NCBI GenBank assembly: GCA_910578795.1
Contig: CAJTSD010000004.1
Span: forward strand, 73,062 to 137,061
DNA from: an uncultured Lachnospiraceae bacterium
GTDB taxonomy: Bacteria > Bacillota > Clostridia > Lachnospirales > Lachnospiraceae
Direction of reading: 5' to 3'
DNA: 64,000 bases
The position numbers were made by a program, and so were the translations under genes. Position 1 is the stretch's first letter. Every line of letters starts with the position of its first letter. Under the pieces are notes generated by a model that saw only the letters and a list, made by a program, of their open reading frames with translations, was not told where the DNA came from and did not search any database. Of the stretch, positions 43,607 through 52,141 are shown one piece after another.

Positions 43607-45277
43607 TTAAGGACGGCAATGCAGCACAAAAGCCTCATACGGCTTTAGCGTCAGCTCCGCGCTGTCATACGAATTCTCGGTATTTGAAATCAGACATGCC
43701 GCTCCCACGAATCCTTTGGGCATGGTAAAATTGGTTTCATAATCGCAAAAGCTGCAGACAATTAACAGCTTCTCATCATTCATTGTCCTGGTATAAACAA
43801 ACAGCTCTTCACTGTCTTCTAACATTGCTTCGTACTTTCCGTAAACGATAATCGGATTTTCTTTTCTGAGTGCGATCAGCTTTTTATAATAGTGGAACAC
43901 GGAATTAGGGTTTGCGGTCTGCGCTTTTGCATTAATCTTTGTGTAATTGGGATTCACCGCAATCCACGGCGTTGCTGCAGTAAATCCCCCATGCATTGAA
44001 TCATCCCACTGCATCGGCGTTCTGGCATTGTCGCGGCTTTTAAAGGTAATGCAGGGCCAAAATGCTTCATGGGGTACCGTACCCTCACCGCACCATTCCC
44101 TGTATGCATTGACGCTCTCAATATCGCGGAACTCGTCAACGCTTTGGAACGGATAGTTCGTCATGCCAAGCTCCTCACCCTGATAAATATAAGGCGTGCC
44201 CTGCATCATGTGCAGACAGGTTGCAAGCATCTTGGCGGACATTTCCCAATATTGGGGGCGGTCGTCGCCAAAACGCGAAACAGCGCGCGGCTGGTCATGG
44301 TTATCCCAATAGAGGCTGTTCCATGCCTTGCCGTAAAGCTGCGTCTGCCAGTGTGACAGAATGTTCTTCAACGTGACAAGCGGCATCCTCTCATCCGTCC
44401 ACTTTCCGTATTTCCCGTCCCCCTCCACATGCTCAAACTGGAATACCATATTCAGCTCATGCGTATTCTCACCGGCGTATTGCTTTGCCAGCTCAGTCGT
44501 TACGCCGCCTGTTTCACCGACCGTCATAATATCGTACTTTGACAACACTTTATCATTCATTTCCTGTATATAGTTATGGACATTGGGTCCATTTGCGCAA
44601 TAAGGCTCAAAGCTGCCGTACAGACCATGCACCTCGCCGTCCGGCAGCTCTCTTGGCTTGGAAATCAAGTTGATGACATCCATGCGGAACCCGTCTATCC
44701 CCTTGTCGCACCACCATGTCATCATACGGAACACTTCCTCGCGCACTTTGGGATTATCCCAGTTCAAGTCCGGCTGTTTTTTGGAAAAGAGGTGCAGGTA
44801 GTACATTCCGGTTGCCTCGTCATACTGCCATGCCGAACCGCCAAAGCAAGAACCCCAGTTATTCGGCGGCGTCTGCGCGTCTTTGCCCTCGCGCCAAATA
44901 TAGTAGTCACGGTATGCATTCTCTTTCGATTTGCGGCTCTCCATAAACCACGGATGCTCGTCAGACGTATGATTGACCACCAAATCCATTACAATTTTAA
45001 TCCCGCGCTCATGGGCAGCCGCCAGCAGTTCGTCAAAATCCTTCATTGTTCCAAACTCGTCCATAATGTCCTGATAATCACTGATGTCATATCCGTTATC
45101 GTCGTTTGGGGACTTGTATATCGGGGAAAGCCAAATCACGTCGACTCCTAAGTATTTTAAATAATCCAGTCTGCTGATAATTCCCTGCAAATCTCCAATC
45201 CCGTCCCCGTTGCTGTCCATAAAGCTGCGCGGATAAATCTGATAAACAACCGCTTCTTTCCACCATACCCTGTTCAT
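43607..45277 (-). CDS. Alpha-glucosidase / oligo-1,6-glucosidase (GH13), second copy
   Basis: A cytoplasmic GH13 enzyme of about 556 residues with DLVVNHTSDEHPWF, GFRMDVINLI (nucleophile Asp), TVGETGGV (acid/base Glu) and NHDQPR. It is clearly paralogous to the 8502-10193 enzyme: both share the YQIYP-SF opening and LSPIYKSP. Two start codons are plausible, 45283 (MPMNR) and 45277 (MNRVWW); the second has AAGGA at better spacing. It stands alone, downstream of a 420-base gap. Substrate preference is not determined. Confidence 0.94.
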   Translation of the reverse strand: MNRVWWKEAVVYQIYPRSFMDSNGDGIGDLQGIISRLDYLKYLGVDVIWLSPIYKSPNDDNGYDISDYQDIMDEFGTMKDFDELLAAAHERGIKIVMDLVVNHTSDEHPWFMESRKSKENAYRDYYIWREGKDAQTPPNNWGSCFGGSAWQYDEATGMYYLHLFSKKQPDLNWDNPKVREEVFRMMTWWCDKGIDGFRMDVINLISKPRELPDGEVHGLYGSFEPYCANGPNVHNYIQEMNDKVLSKYDIMTVGETGGVTTELAKQYAGENTHELNMVFQFEHVEGDGKYGKWTDERMPLVTLKNILSHWQTQLYGKAWNSLYWDNHDQPRAVSRFGDDRPQYWEMSAKMLATCLHMMQGTPYIYQGEELGMTNYPFQSVDEFRDIESVNAYREWCGEGTVPHEAFWPCITFKSRDNARTPMQWDDSMHGGFTAATPWIAVNPNYTKINAKAQTANPNSVFHYYKKLIALRKENPIIVYGKYEAMLEDSEELFVYTRTMNDEKLLIVCSFCDYETNFTMPKGFVGAACLISNTENSYDSAELTLKPYEAFVLHCRP

Positions 45278-45570
45278 AGGCATTTCCTTCCTTTCCATCT
45301 GTTTATTTTTTCACGTGTTCTATCACACAGCTGTGCGACCTGTTTAGATTGACATCCAAAAGTTTTTATTTTCCAAATTAAGCCTCCTCCGATGCATCCT
45401 GCGAGATTCCAAACAGCATTGAATAAAATCACGGTTTGATAAATGACAGCGTTTTCAATCCTTCTAATGTATAGCTTTATTATATGAGAGCGCCTGTAAT
45501 TTAACAAGACATTTTTTCAACCTGTATTTTCCGCAATTTTATCCAATAAAAAACCAATCCCGGCTGATAG
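45278..45570. other. Gap with no recognised gene
   Basis: Apart from the terminators to its right, I see no convincing gene or motif between the glucosidase start and the LRR gene. Short open frames here lack ribosome sites and family features. Confidence 0.6.
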
Positions 45571-45574
45571 GATA

Positions 45575-45595
45575 AAAACAGGCGGGAATCCCGCC
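45575..45595 (-). terminator. Second terminator after the LRR gene
   Basis: Reverse-strand stem GGCGGGA/TCCCGCC followed by TGTTTTTATCC. Confidence 0.7.
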
Positions 45596-45631
45596 AAAAA
45601 AATGAAAAAGGAGAACACATCAATGAACGGT

Positions 45632-45666
45632 AAAAATTCAGCCGGGACAGACTGCTGCCCCGGCTG
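45632..45666 (-). terminator. First terminator after the LRR gene
   Basis: Reverse-strand stem CAGCCGGG/CCCGGCTG followed by AATTTTTAC, 35 bases after the LRR stop. Two terminators in series suggest a strongly expressed or tightly insulated gene. Confidence 0.8.
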
Positions 45667-45698
45667 CGTATATATTTTATTTCGCATTTCATTGACTG

Positions 45699-47306
45699 TT
45701 ACGGCTTCTTGGTCAGAACACCCACCGTGATTGTTCCAAGCTGCGACCATTTTTCAATGCCGTCCGATTTTTTGTACTCTTCTTTAATTCCGCTCGGCAT
45801 AAAGTACACAGTTCCCACCGTCGGGATTCCCGCTTCGCTGACTTCTGCGGCATTATCCGCAGTGGCAAGAAACAGGTATTCTCCAGTTTCGTCATAGTCC
45901 GTGTCCGTATCATCCGCCTTTTTCTCAAAGCTTCCTGATGTGTCCGCATAATCGTCCGCTCCAGCATAAGCCAGCGTCGCCCAAATGCCTGCATTGGAAT
46001 GGTTCATCACCTGAATCCGGTTGATGGCGTCTGTCCTGGTATCCAGCGCTTCATTCTTCACGCTGTCATAGACTTTCCAGCCTGCCCCCGCCACGGTCTT
46101 ATGCTCAATCGCGTCCCAGGTCGTGTTTTCATACTGGAACGTCATTGCGCCCCACTCCACATCTACAGAGTAGACGGTCGCGTCCTCGGTAAAGCCAAGC
46201 ACGTCGATGTCCGTATCGGCATAATCCTCCGCCGTCGGGTCAAAGTTCAAAGGTGCATTATAACCATAAATATATTCCCTCCAATTTTGCCATCCCGCAT
46301 ACTCTGTCATATAGTTGTTCAACGCTTTCATCGGAACACGAATCCCCTTCTCATTTCTTGTAACAAACGCAGTGTCCTCGAATGCGAACTGTCCATTATA
46401 ATTAGTGAACCGTGGCGGGCTTGTTCCAAGTATCGTTACCTCTTCCAAACTGGTGCAATCACAAAACACACTATCCCCGATTTCTGTCACGCTAGCTGGT
46501 ATCGTGATGCTTCGCAGACTTGAGCAACCCTGAAACGCAGCAGTCCCTATGATCGTCACTCCATCCAGTATCTTGACGCTCGGCAGACTTATGCAACTGG
46601 AAAACGCATGATCCCCTATACTCGTCACGCCATCCGGTATCGTGATGCTGCTTTTCAGACTCATGCAACCGAAAAACGCATGATCCCCTATACTCGTCAC
46701 GCTAGCCGGTACCGTGATGCTTTGCAGATTTGAGCAACTGGAAAACGCAGAATCCCCTATACTCGTCACACCATCCGGTATCGTGATGTTTTGCAGACTT
46801 TCGCAGAATTCAAATGCAAAATCCCCTATGCTCGTCACGCTATCCGGTATCGTGATACTTGTCAGACTGCTGCATCTGTCAAACGCATGATCCCCTATAC
46901 TCGTCACGCCATCCGGTATCGTGATGCTTCGCAGACTATCGCAGCCGTAAAACGCAAAACTCCCTATACTCGTCACGCCATCCGGTATCGTGACACTTGT
47001 CAGTTCATAGTGGCTTCGAAACGCGCTATTTGGTATGCTTGTCACGCCTTGCTCTATCGTTACGCTTTTAACAAAGATACGATAAGTCATTGCTTCTCCG
47101 ATGGGCGCCCACTCCTCCATGCCCTCCTGATTGGAAATCGTCAGATGTCCGTCCGTGTCCAGCTCCCAGTCATCGCCGCTGGCATAAATATCGGCAGCGT
47201 ACGCAGTCCGGGGATTGATACACAGCATTACCAGCGTAGCGGCAAATACCGGAAGCACTTTGCGAAAAAAAACGAAAAGCCGTCCTTTCTTTGCGGTTTT
47301 CTTCAT
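45699..47306 (-). CDS. BspA-like leucine-rich repeat secreted protein
   Basis: A 535-residue exported protein with a Sec signal peptide (about 1-38, cleaved near AYAAD). About ten LRR_5/BspA-type repeats follow (about 95-320), each close to ITIPDGVTSIGDHAFxxCxSL and about 23 residues long. A C-terminal domain (about 370-535) with VEWGAMTFQYENTTWD and IQVMNHSNAGIWATLAYA resembles a beta-rich module seen in other clostridial surface proteins. No LPXTG motif or transmembrane anchor is seen. BspA-like proteins bind host or glycan ligands. ATG 47306 has GGAG eight bases upstream. A 21-base direct repeat upstream (47398-47437) suggests activator control. Confidence 0.9.
   Translation of the reverse strand: MKKTAKKGRLFVFFRKVLPVFAATLVMLCINPRTAYAADIYASGDDWELDTDGHLTISNQEGMEEWAPIGEAMTYRIFVKSVTIEQGVTSIPNSAFRSHYELTSVTIPDGVTSIGSFAFYGCDSLRSITIPDGVTSIGDHAFDRCSSLTSITIPDSVTSIGDFAFEFCESLQNITIPDGVTSIGDSAFSSCSNLQSITVPASVTSIGDHAFFGCMSLKSSITIPDGVTSIGDHAFSSCISLPSVKILDGVTIIGTAAFQGCSSLRSITIPASVTEIGDSVFCDCTSLEEVTILGTSPPRFTNYNGQFAFEDTAFVTRNEKGIRVPMKALNNYMTEYAGWQNWREYIYGYNAPLNFDPTAEDYADTDIDVLGFTEDATVYSVDVEWGAMTFQYENTTWDAIEHKTVAGAGWKVYDSVKNEALDTRTDAINRIQVMNHSNAGIWATLAYAGADDYADTSGSFEKKADDTDTDYDETGEYLFLATADNAAEVSEAGIPTVGTVYFMPSGIKEEYKKSDGIEKWSQLGTITVGVLTKKP
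46480..47040 (-). repeat. Intragenic 69-bp repeats coding for LRR units
   Basis: The DNA shows repeats of about 69 bases with strongly conserved segments such as CTATACTCGTCACGCCATCC on the plus strand. Near-identity between units suggests recent duplication or gene conversion. Confidence 0.75.
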
Positions 47307-47368
47307 TTCTTTCACTCCTTTCTTTAAATATCAGTTCATTTTTCGCATAATAATGCTAATACTACATT

Positions 47369-47437
47369 ATCATATTCCAAAAAAATTTCCAGCGTTTGGG
47401 TACGGATTGCATTTTTGGGGGTACGGATTGCATTTTT
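47369..47437 (-). promoter_or_regulatory. Candidate activator-dependent promoter of the LRR gene
   Basis: Two direct copies of a 19-base sequence starting GGGTACGGATTGC occur at 47398-47416 and 47419-47437, with a 21-base period. A reverse-strand -10 TATGAT lies at 47369-47374. The position for a -35 (47392-47397, AAACGC) is poor and directly abuts the repeats. This is the layout of a promoter requiring a dimeric activator bound at two direct repeats, as for LytTR-type regulators. Confidence 0.55.
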
Positions 47438-47494
47438 TCAGGAAGGTTCACACGAAAAAGGTCTGCAATTGGTTTGAGCAAAAATCAATGAAAA

Positions 47495-47773
47495 TCAAAT
47501 ATGGTACACCACCCCAAAAACCGCCTGCGGAACGCTTGTCATAAACGTGACCGTTTTATCGTCCGCGTCTAAATCCTCCAAAATCTCAACGGTTCCCTGA
47601 CCTGTGGATATAATCCGAAACGTTCGTCCCGCCAAAACCCATTCGTTTGGAAGCGTAAAATACCCGTCCGCAGAACCGCTAAGCAGTTCGCAAAACGAAG
47701 TGTAACGGTTTCCATATTCCTTTTGCCATTTTGATAAACCATACTCCTTTCTCTCCTGACCGCCAATCCTGCC
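47495..47773 (-). other. Possible coding tail in frame after the ABC ATPase stop
   Basis: After the TGA of the ATPase gene (47774-47776) the same frame stays open for 92 codons to TGA 47495. The translation looks protein-like, with WQKEYGNRYTSFCELLSGS, then DGYFTLPNEWVLAGRTFRI and VEILEDLDADDKTVTF. There is no standard start codon with a good ribosome site in this frame; AAAGGAG lies ahead of an ATG in another frame. It could be a small protein with an unusual start, a decayed gene or an artefact of composition. I do not recognise the family. Confidence 0.3.
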
Positions 47774-48460
47774 TCATGGCTCCTGATATTGTGACAGACA
47801 CCCGTCCACAATCCGCACAATGCGCTGCGCCGCCTTTGCCACCTTTAAGTCGTGCGTAATCATGACAATCGTATTGCCCAATCGGTTCAGATTGTCAAAA
47901 AGCTTTAATACCTCCTGTCCGCTTGCGCTGTCAAGCGCGCCTGTCGGCTCGTCGGCAAGAAGGATTGCAGGCTCGCTCGCCAAAGCCCGCGCAATGGATA
48001 CCCGCTGTTTCTGACCACCCGAAAGCTCGTTTGGCTTGTGGTCCAGTCTGTGCGCAATGCCCAAAAGCTTCACAATCTCACTGCATTTCTTTTTTGCCTC
48101 CCTGTGCCCCATTCCGCGTATCAGCAAGGGCATGATAATGTTCTGCATGACGTTATACGTCGGTATCAGTTGATAATTTTGAAAAATAAATCCAATCTCC
48201 TGATTGCGCACCTGTGTCAGCTCGCTTTCCTTCGTTTCATGGATTGCCCTGCCGTTCAGATAATATTCGCCCGAATCCAGCAGGTCCATGCAGCCGATAA
48301 TGTTCATAAGCGTTGTTTTTCCTGAACCCGACGGTCCAAGGATTGCTACAAACTCGCCTTTTTTCACCGTAAAATCAATATCCTTTAAAACGGGAACCGT
48401 ATCGTCGCCAAGCTGATACCCCTTATTGACCGCCTTGATTTCAATGATTTTTTCTTCCAC
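47774..48460 (-). CDS. ABC transporter ATP-binding protein (MacB/LolD type)
   Basis: The 228-residue ATPase energises the permease at 48894-50240. Walker A GPSGSGKTT, the Q-loop, the signature LSGGQKQR, Walker B ILLADEP with DEPTGALDSASG, and the switch His in MITHD are all present. A GTG at 48460 with AGGAGG six bases upstream is the preferred start, giving MEEKIIEIKAV. The gene starts 10 bases after the small anchored protein. It is the last clear gene of the exporter operon. Confidence 0.95.
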   Translation of the reverse strand: MEEKIIEIKAVNKGYQLGDDTVPVLKDIDFTVKKGEFVAILGPSGSGKTTLMNIIGCMDLLDSGEYYLNGRAIHETKESELTQVRNQEIGFIFQNYQLIPTYNVMQNIIMPLLIRGMGHREAKKKCSEIVKLLGIAHRLDHKPNELSGGQKQRVSIARALASEPAILLADEPTGALDSASGQEVLKLFDNLNRLGNTIVMITHDLKVAKAAQRIVRIVDGCLSQYQEP

Positions 48461-48470
48461 CGGACGCCTC

Positions 48471-48875
48471 CTATTCCACAATCCATATTTTTAGCAGCAC
48501 GTCGCTGCCGCTGTCGTCTTTTTGCAAAAGCATCTTGATACGGTCGCCGCCCGCAAGACGCGAAAATGTCGTGACCGTCCCAAGCTTTGTTTCGACCTGC
48601 GTCCCTACGGGAATCTGCATTTGTCCCGTTTCGTCCGTTTCCGCATAGGCGCCGGACTTATCCTGCGTCTGTGTCTGCGGCTCCAATACCGCATACTGCA
48701 TTTCATTGCCCGAAATGGACGTAATTTTTGCATACCGAAACGACTGCCCGTTCTCCAAAACAGGCTCCTGCCCCTCCTGCGCCGCAAAAACATGTTTTTG
48801 CCAAAGAACGCACGTTCCCACTCCTGCCGCCGCAAGGAAAACAACCGCAAAAAGCACAATATACTTTTTCGCCAT
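48471..48875 (-). CDS. Small membrane-anchored protein of the exporter operon
   Basis: A 134-residue protein with one N-terminal membrane helix (about 5-27) and an extracytoplasmic beta-rich domain (about 45-134, including FRYAKITSISGNEMQYAVLE and IPVGTQVETKLGTVTTFSR). No named family is recognised. The position between permease (18 bases) and ATPase (10 bases) implies a role in the exporter, perhaps as an accessory or cargo-binding subunit. AAAGGAG precedes the ATG. Confidence 0.75.
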   Translation of the reverse strand: MAKKYIVLFAVVFLAAAGVGTCVLWQKHVFAAQEGQEPVLENGQSFRYAKITSISGNEMQYAVLEPQTQTQDKSGAYAETDETGQMQIPVGTQVETKLGTVTTFSRLAGGDRIKMLLQKDDSGSDVLLKIWIVE

Positions 48876-48893
48876 AACCCTACTCCTTTCCGT

Positions 48894-50240
48894 CTATTCC
48901 TGATTTAACGCTGCAACAGGAATCAGCGACGCTGCCTTATACGCGGGGTAAAATCCGAAAACCGTACCCGTAATCACGCCAAACGCAAGCGACAGAACCG
49001 CCCCCAAAACAGACAGCTCCACTCTGACCGAAAAGCCCTCAATCACCGGCGTAATGCCAAACGCGGCAAGCACGCCAAGCACGGAGCCGATAAAGCTCAT
49101 AAAACATGCCTCAAACAGAAATTCCAAAAGAATATCCCGTTTCGAACAGCCAAGCGCTTTGAGGATACCGATTTCATTTGTCCGCTCCTTGACGGACACG
49201 AACAGCACGTTCATAATGCCGATACCGCCGACAAGAAACACTATCACCGCCATTGCAATCAGCAAGATCTGCAGCGTATCGTTTGACTTCGATGCCGCCT
49301 CCATTTTTGTCCCCGCGTCGGAAATCGTAAATTCCGCATTGGCATAACTGTCGGCTAGAACCGTTTCAATATTGCTTATCACCGTATCCACCTGATTGAC
49401 ATCGGCGGCTATCACCGTAACCGTCGGACTGATATTCGTCCCCGTAATATACTTTACCCCCGTCTCATAAGGGATAAATACCATCGTGTCAGGACTGATA
49501 CCCGATGAAACACTCCCCATTTCTTCCAGCACGCCGCTCACCACATAGGGTCTTGCATCAATATAAATCACGTCATCATACGCGGCATAAACGCTTCCGA
49601 AAATCTCCTTTGCCGCGGAATAGCCAAGCACACAGTATTTTTCCTTGTTTTCATCATTTTCCTGTGTCAGAAACGTTCCCATCGCCATTGACAGATTGCT
49701 CATTGTGCCATAATTTTCTTTAACGCCCGCAATGGTATACGCCTGCGCCTCCTCAAGCTCTCCGCCTTCCACCTCAGACGACGTCGTATACGATATGGTC
49801 ACATCGGAAATATCCGGCACAAATACCGCAATATCCTCCATATCGTCCGTGGACAACACAATCTTTTCCTGATTCATGCGCTCATTGTCTCTGTCCCGTC
49901 CGCCAAAAAAATCTCCTGAGGGCGGCATTCCTGCGCCGGGCATTCCGCCTCTTGCTCCCCCTCCGGACATTCCTGCGCCGGGCATTCCCCCACCGCCTTG
50001 AAACATTCTCTCTCCCCGTTCGCCAAACGAGGCGGCATTGGATTCATACGAAATGTCAATCGCACCCGCGTTTAAGTTTTTGAACTGCTCGGCAACCTCC
50101 AGCTTTCCGCCCGTTCCTATGGCAAGCACCATCATAATTGTCGCTGAGCCCACAATAATTCCGACCGAAGTGAGAATCACCTTAAATTTATTTTGGGAAA
50201 GGTTTATGATAACAAGTCTTAATAATTCTGAGATTTTCAT
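48894..50240 (-). CDS. MacB/FtsX-type ABC transporter permease
   Basis: A 448-residue permease with the MacB plan: an N-terminal helix after LLRLVIINLSQNKFKVILTSVGI, a large extracytoplasmic domain (about 60-320), then three helices with the FtsX core (NVLFVSVKERTNEIGILKALGCSKRDIL). Within the outside domain is an unusual Gly/Met-rich segment (MFQGGGGMPGAGMSGGGARG and more). ATG 50240 is chosen from homology; AGGAG lies 14 bases upstream, so translation may be weak. It works with the ATPase and the HlyD adaptors of the operon. Confidence 0.93.
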   Translation of the reverse strand: MKISELLRLVIINLSQNKFKVILTSVGIIVGSATIMMVLAIGTGGKLEVAEQFKNLNAGAIDISYESNAASFGERGERMFQGGGGMPGAGMSGGGARGGMPGAGMPPSGDFFGGRDRDNERMNQEKIVLSTDDMEDIAVFVPDISDVTISYTTSSEVEGGELEEAQAYTIAGVKENYGTMSNLSMAMGTFLTQENDENKEKYCVLGYSAAKEIFGSVYAAYDDVIYIDARPYVVSGVLEEMGSVSSGISPDTMVFIPYETGVKYITGTNISPTVTVIAADVNQVDTVISNIETVLADSYANAEFTISDAGTKMEAASKSNDTLQILLIAMAVIVFLVGGIGIMNVLFVSVKERTNEIGILKALGCSKRDILLEFLFEACFMSFIGSVLGVLAAFGITPVIEGFSVRVELSVLGAVLSLAFGVITGTVFGFYPAYKAASLIPVAALNQE

Positions 50241-50270
50241 GATTATAAACCGTACTCCTTTCTTAGCCTG

Positions 50271-50325
50271 CAAGTTTGTGCGGCTAAGCACAAACTTGTC
50301 AGGTTGAAAATGTTAATTTTCAACC
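50271..50325. repeat. Two hairpins between an adaptor and the permease
   Basis: CAAGTTTGTGC/GCACAAACTTG (50271-50298) and GGTTGAAAAT/ATTTTCAACC (50302-50325). The second overlaps the end of the adaptor gene. Neither has a strong T-run on the reverse strand, so mRNA processing or stabilisation is more likely than termination. Confidence 0.6.
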
Positions 50326-51992
50326 TTGCTTTCGATTAAAACAGTATCCCCTTCCGAAAGCCCTTCCACGATTTCCACACAAACGCCGTCCGAAAATCCG
50401 GTGACAACCTCCTGTTTTTTGACAGCCCCGCTGTCATCACGTACCTTGACGTAAGAAGTTACACCCTCCCTGATAATCGCCCGGTTGGACACATAGCAGA
50501 CCTCCTTCGTTTCGTTTGTCACAAATGTCACATCGCCTGTCATTCCCGCATACAGTCCCGACACGTCCCCTTGCACCGTCACGGTCACCGTGTAATAAAC
50601 CGCCCCCGTACTGCTGTCATATTCCGCGTCCGACACGTCCGCTATGATGCCGGAATACACCGCGTCAGGATATGCCGTAAAGGCGATATTGACTGCACGC
50701 CCCTTTTCGATTGTATTATAATCCTCCTCGCTAAGCGCCACGTCCATTGTCACGCTTTCCCGGTCATTCATCACCAAAAGACTGCTGCCCCCTGACAGCG
50801 TATCCCCTTCGCTAAGCGCCACCTGCGTCACAACGCCGCTATATTCGGAAACAATCCTGTTATCCTGCACGACGCTGTCAAACTCCGCAAGCTTTTCGAC
50901 TGCCATATCATAGCTGTTTTTCGCGGACGAGAGCGCATTGTCCAAACTCTGCGTCTGAATGCCGTACCATTCCGACGCCGCATTGGCATAATAAGTATCC
51001 GTATCATACGTCTTTCCAAAATCAAGCTTTGCCTGTTCATAGTCGCGCTGCGACTGGTTCATCGTACGGACTGCCGTCTGGATTTCAACCGATAGCTGCT
51101 CAATTTCCTCACTCAAATCGTCAAATTCTTCCTCAAGCTGGTCCGCTAACTTTTGCGCCGTATCCCGCGTATTGAGATACACCGTGTAATAATAGGCATT
51201 TTCATACCGTCCCGCATAATTTTCCGAAACCGCAGCCTGCGCCTCCTTCAGAAAATCCTGTGCCTGCGCAAGCTCCTCGGAGAGCGCGGTCAGCTCCAAA
51301 CACTTTTCATTATAGGTATCCTGTTTGTCGTTGACTGCTTCCGCCGCGTCCTCCACCGCCTCCTGATATGCCTTTAGCTCCTCCTCATAAATGAGCTGCG
51401 CGTATTTTCCATTTGTGACATAGGTGTCATATCCTTGCCGCGCCTGCGTTCTTGACGCTTCCTGTTCCACCTGTAGCGCCTCATAATCCGACTTGGTATC
51501 CGCGATGTCCTCGGAAAGCGTATCCCTGATTTCCTCCACACTTTCCGCTGTCAGCGTATAAAGTGCATCGCCCTCCTTGATTTCCTGTCCGACTGCGGCG
51601 TTTACCTGCTCCACTGTGAGCGACTGGCTTTGGGAACGCTGCGTCATATCAAACGAGCCAAAAGACATCATGCCTGCACCCATAGCGCCTCCGCCCATGT
51701 CTCCGCCAAAAGGCATCGCGCCAGTCGTCTGATTATCCGATGACGTGTCACTGTCCACAAGTGCACTGATGTCCAAGTCAAACGTCTGCTCCAGGGTGCC
51801 GATTTCCACCGCCGCTTCCTCGGTGATACCGACCGTCAGATTTCCGTATTCCACCGCCGTTTCCCTGTACACCACCGAATCTTTCCCGCCGCGGCGCACT
51901 GCCAGACCGATGCCGATAATCACGACGCCTGCCGCGGCGACAGTCCCAATGCCAATCAGAAACTTTTTGTTATTTTTCATGTGATTTTTCAT
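50313..51992 (-). CDS. HlyD/MacA-type periplasmic adaptor 1
   Basis: A 559-residue membrane-fusion protein. One N-terminal helix (about 10-32) anchors it; a beta-barrel/lipoyl region follows and is interrupted by a long coiled-coil hairpin (about 150-340, Ala/Glu/Gln-rich), and a beta domain ends the protein with VTFVTNETKEVCYVSNRAI and GFSDGVCVEIVEGLSEGDTVL. Such adaptors link MacB-type permeases to the outside. Near residues 90-125 is a Gly/Met-rich loop (MPFGGDMGGGAMGAGMMSFG). ATG 51992 has AAGGAGG five bases upstream. Confidence 0.92.
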   Translation of the reverse strand: MKNHMKNNKKFLIGIGTVAAAGVVIIGIGLAVRRGGKDSVVYRETAVEYGNLTVGITEEAAVEIGTLEQTFDLDISALVDSDTSSDNQTTGAMPFGGDMGGGAMGAGMMSFGSFDMTQRSQSQSLTVEQVNAAVGQEIKEGDALYTLTAESVEEIRDTLSEDIADTKSDYEALQVEQEASRTQARQGYDTYVTNGKYAQLIYEEELKAYQEAVEDAAEAVNDKQDTYNEKCLELTALSEELAQAQDFLKEAQAAVSENYAGRYENAYYYTVYLNTRDTAQKLADQLEEEFDDLSEEIEQLSVEIQTAVRTMNQSQRDYEQAKLDFGKTYDTDTYYANAASEWYGIQTQSLDNALSSAKNSYDMAVEKLAEFDSVVQDNRIVSEYSGVVTQVALSEGDTLSGGSSLLVMNDRESVTMDVALSEEDYNTIEKGRAVNIAFTAYPDAVYSGIIADVSDAEYDSSTGAVYYTVTVTVQGDVSGLYAGMTGDVTFVTNETKEVCYVSNRAIIREGVTSYVKVRDDSGAVKKQEVVTGFSDGVCVEIVEGLSEGDTVLIESKVEN

Positions 51993-52021
51993 CTGCCCCT
52001 CCTTCAATCACCTGCGTTTTC

Positions 52022-52140
52022 GTAACAGTTCAGCCTTCGGCTTCCTGTTACAAGCATCAAGCCATGCAAAACCACTTCGTGGTGACTTGATGCATCTCAA
52101 TCGCAACGTTATTTCACGAACTTTGCAGCAAGTGCAAAGT
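52022..52140. repeat. Three hairpins between adaptors 1 and 2
   Basis: GTAACAG/CTGTTAC with inner GCC-TTC-GGC (52022-52051); GCATCAAG/CTTGATGC with inner CCAC-TTC-GTGG (52054-52093); and ACTTTGCA/TGCAAAGT (52120-52140). The nested form resembles the elements at 5296 and 39214. No T-run follows on the reverse strand, so read-through into adaptor 1 is expected. Confidence 0.6.
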
Positions 52141-52141
52141 T

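Noticed and set aside
45501..45692. 63-codon reverse-strand open frame in the gap before the LRR gene end
   Set aside because: It covers two terminator hairpins and lacks a ribosome site, so it is not credible as a gene.
46791..47327. 178-codon open frame antisense to the LRR gene
   Set aside because: It mirrors the repeat structure of the LRR gene; repeats keep several frames open. No ribosome site or known domain.
47398..47437. 21-bp repeat considered as mobile-element target duplication
   Set aside because: The copies are adjacent with nothing between them, and their position just upstream of a promoter fits activator sites better.
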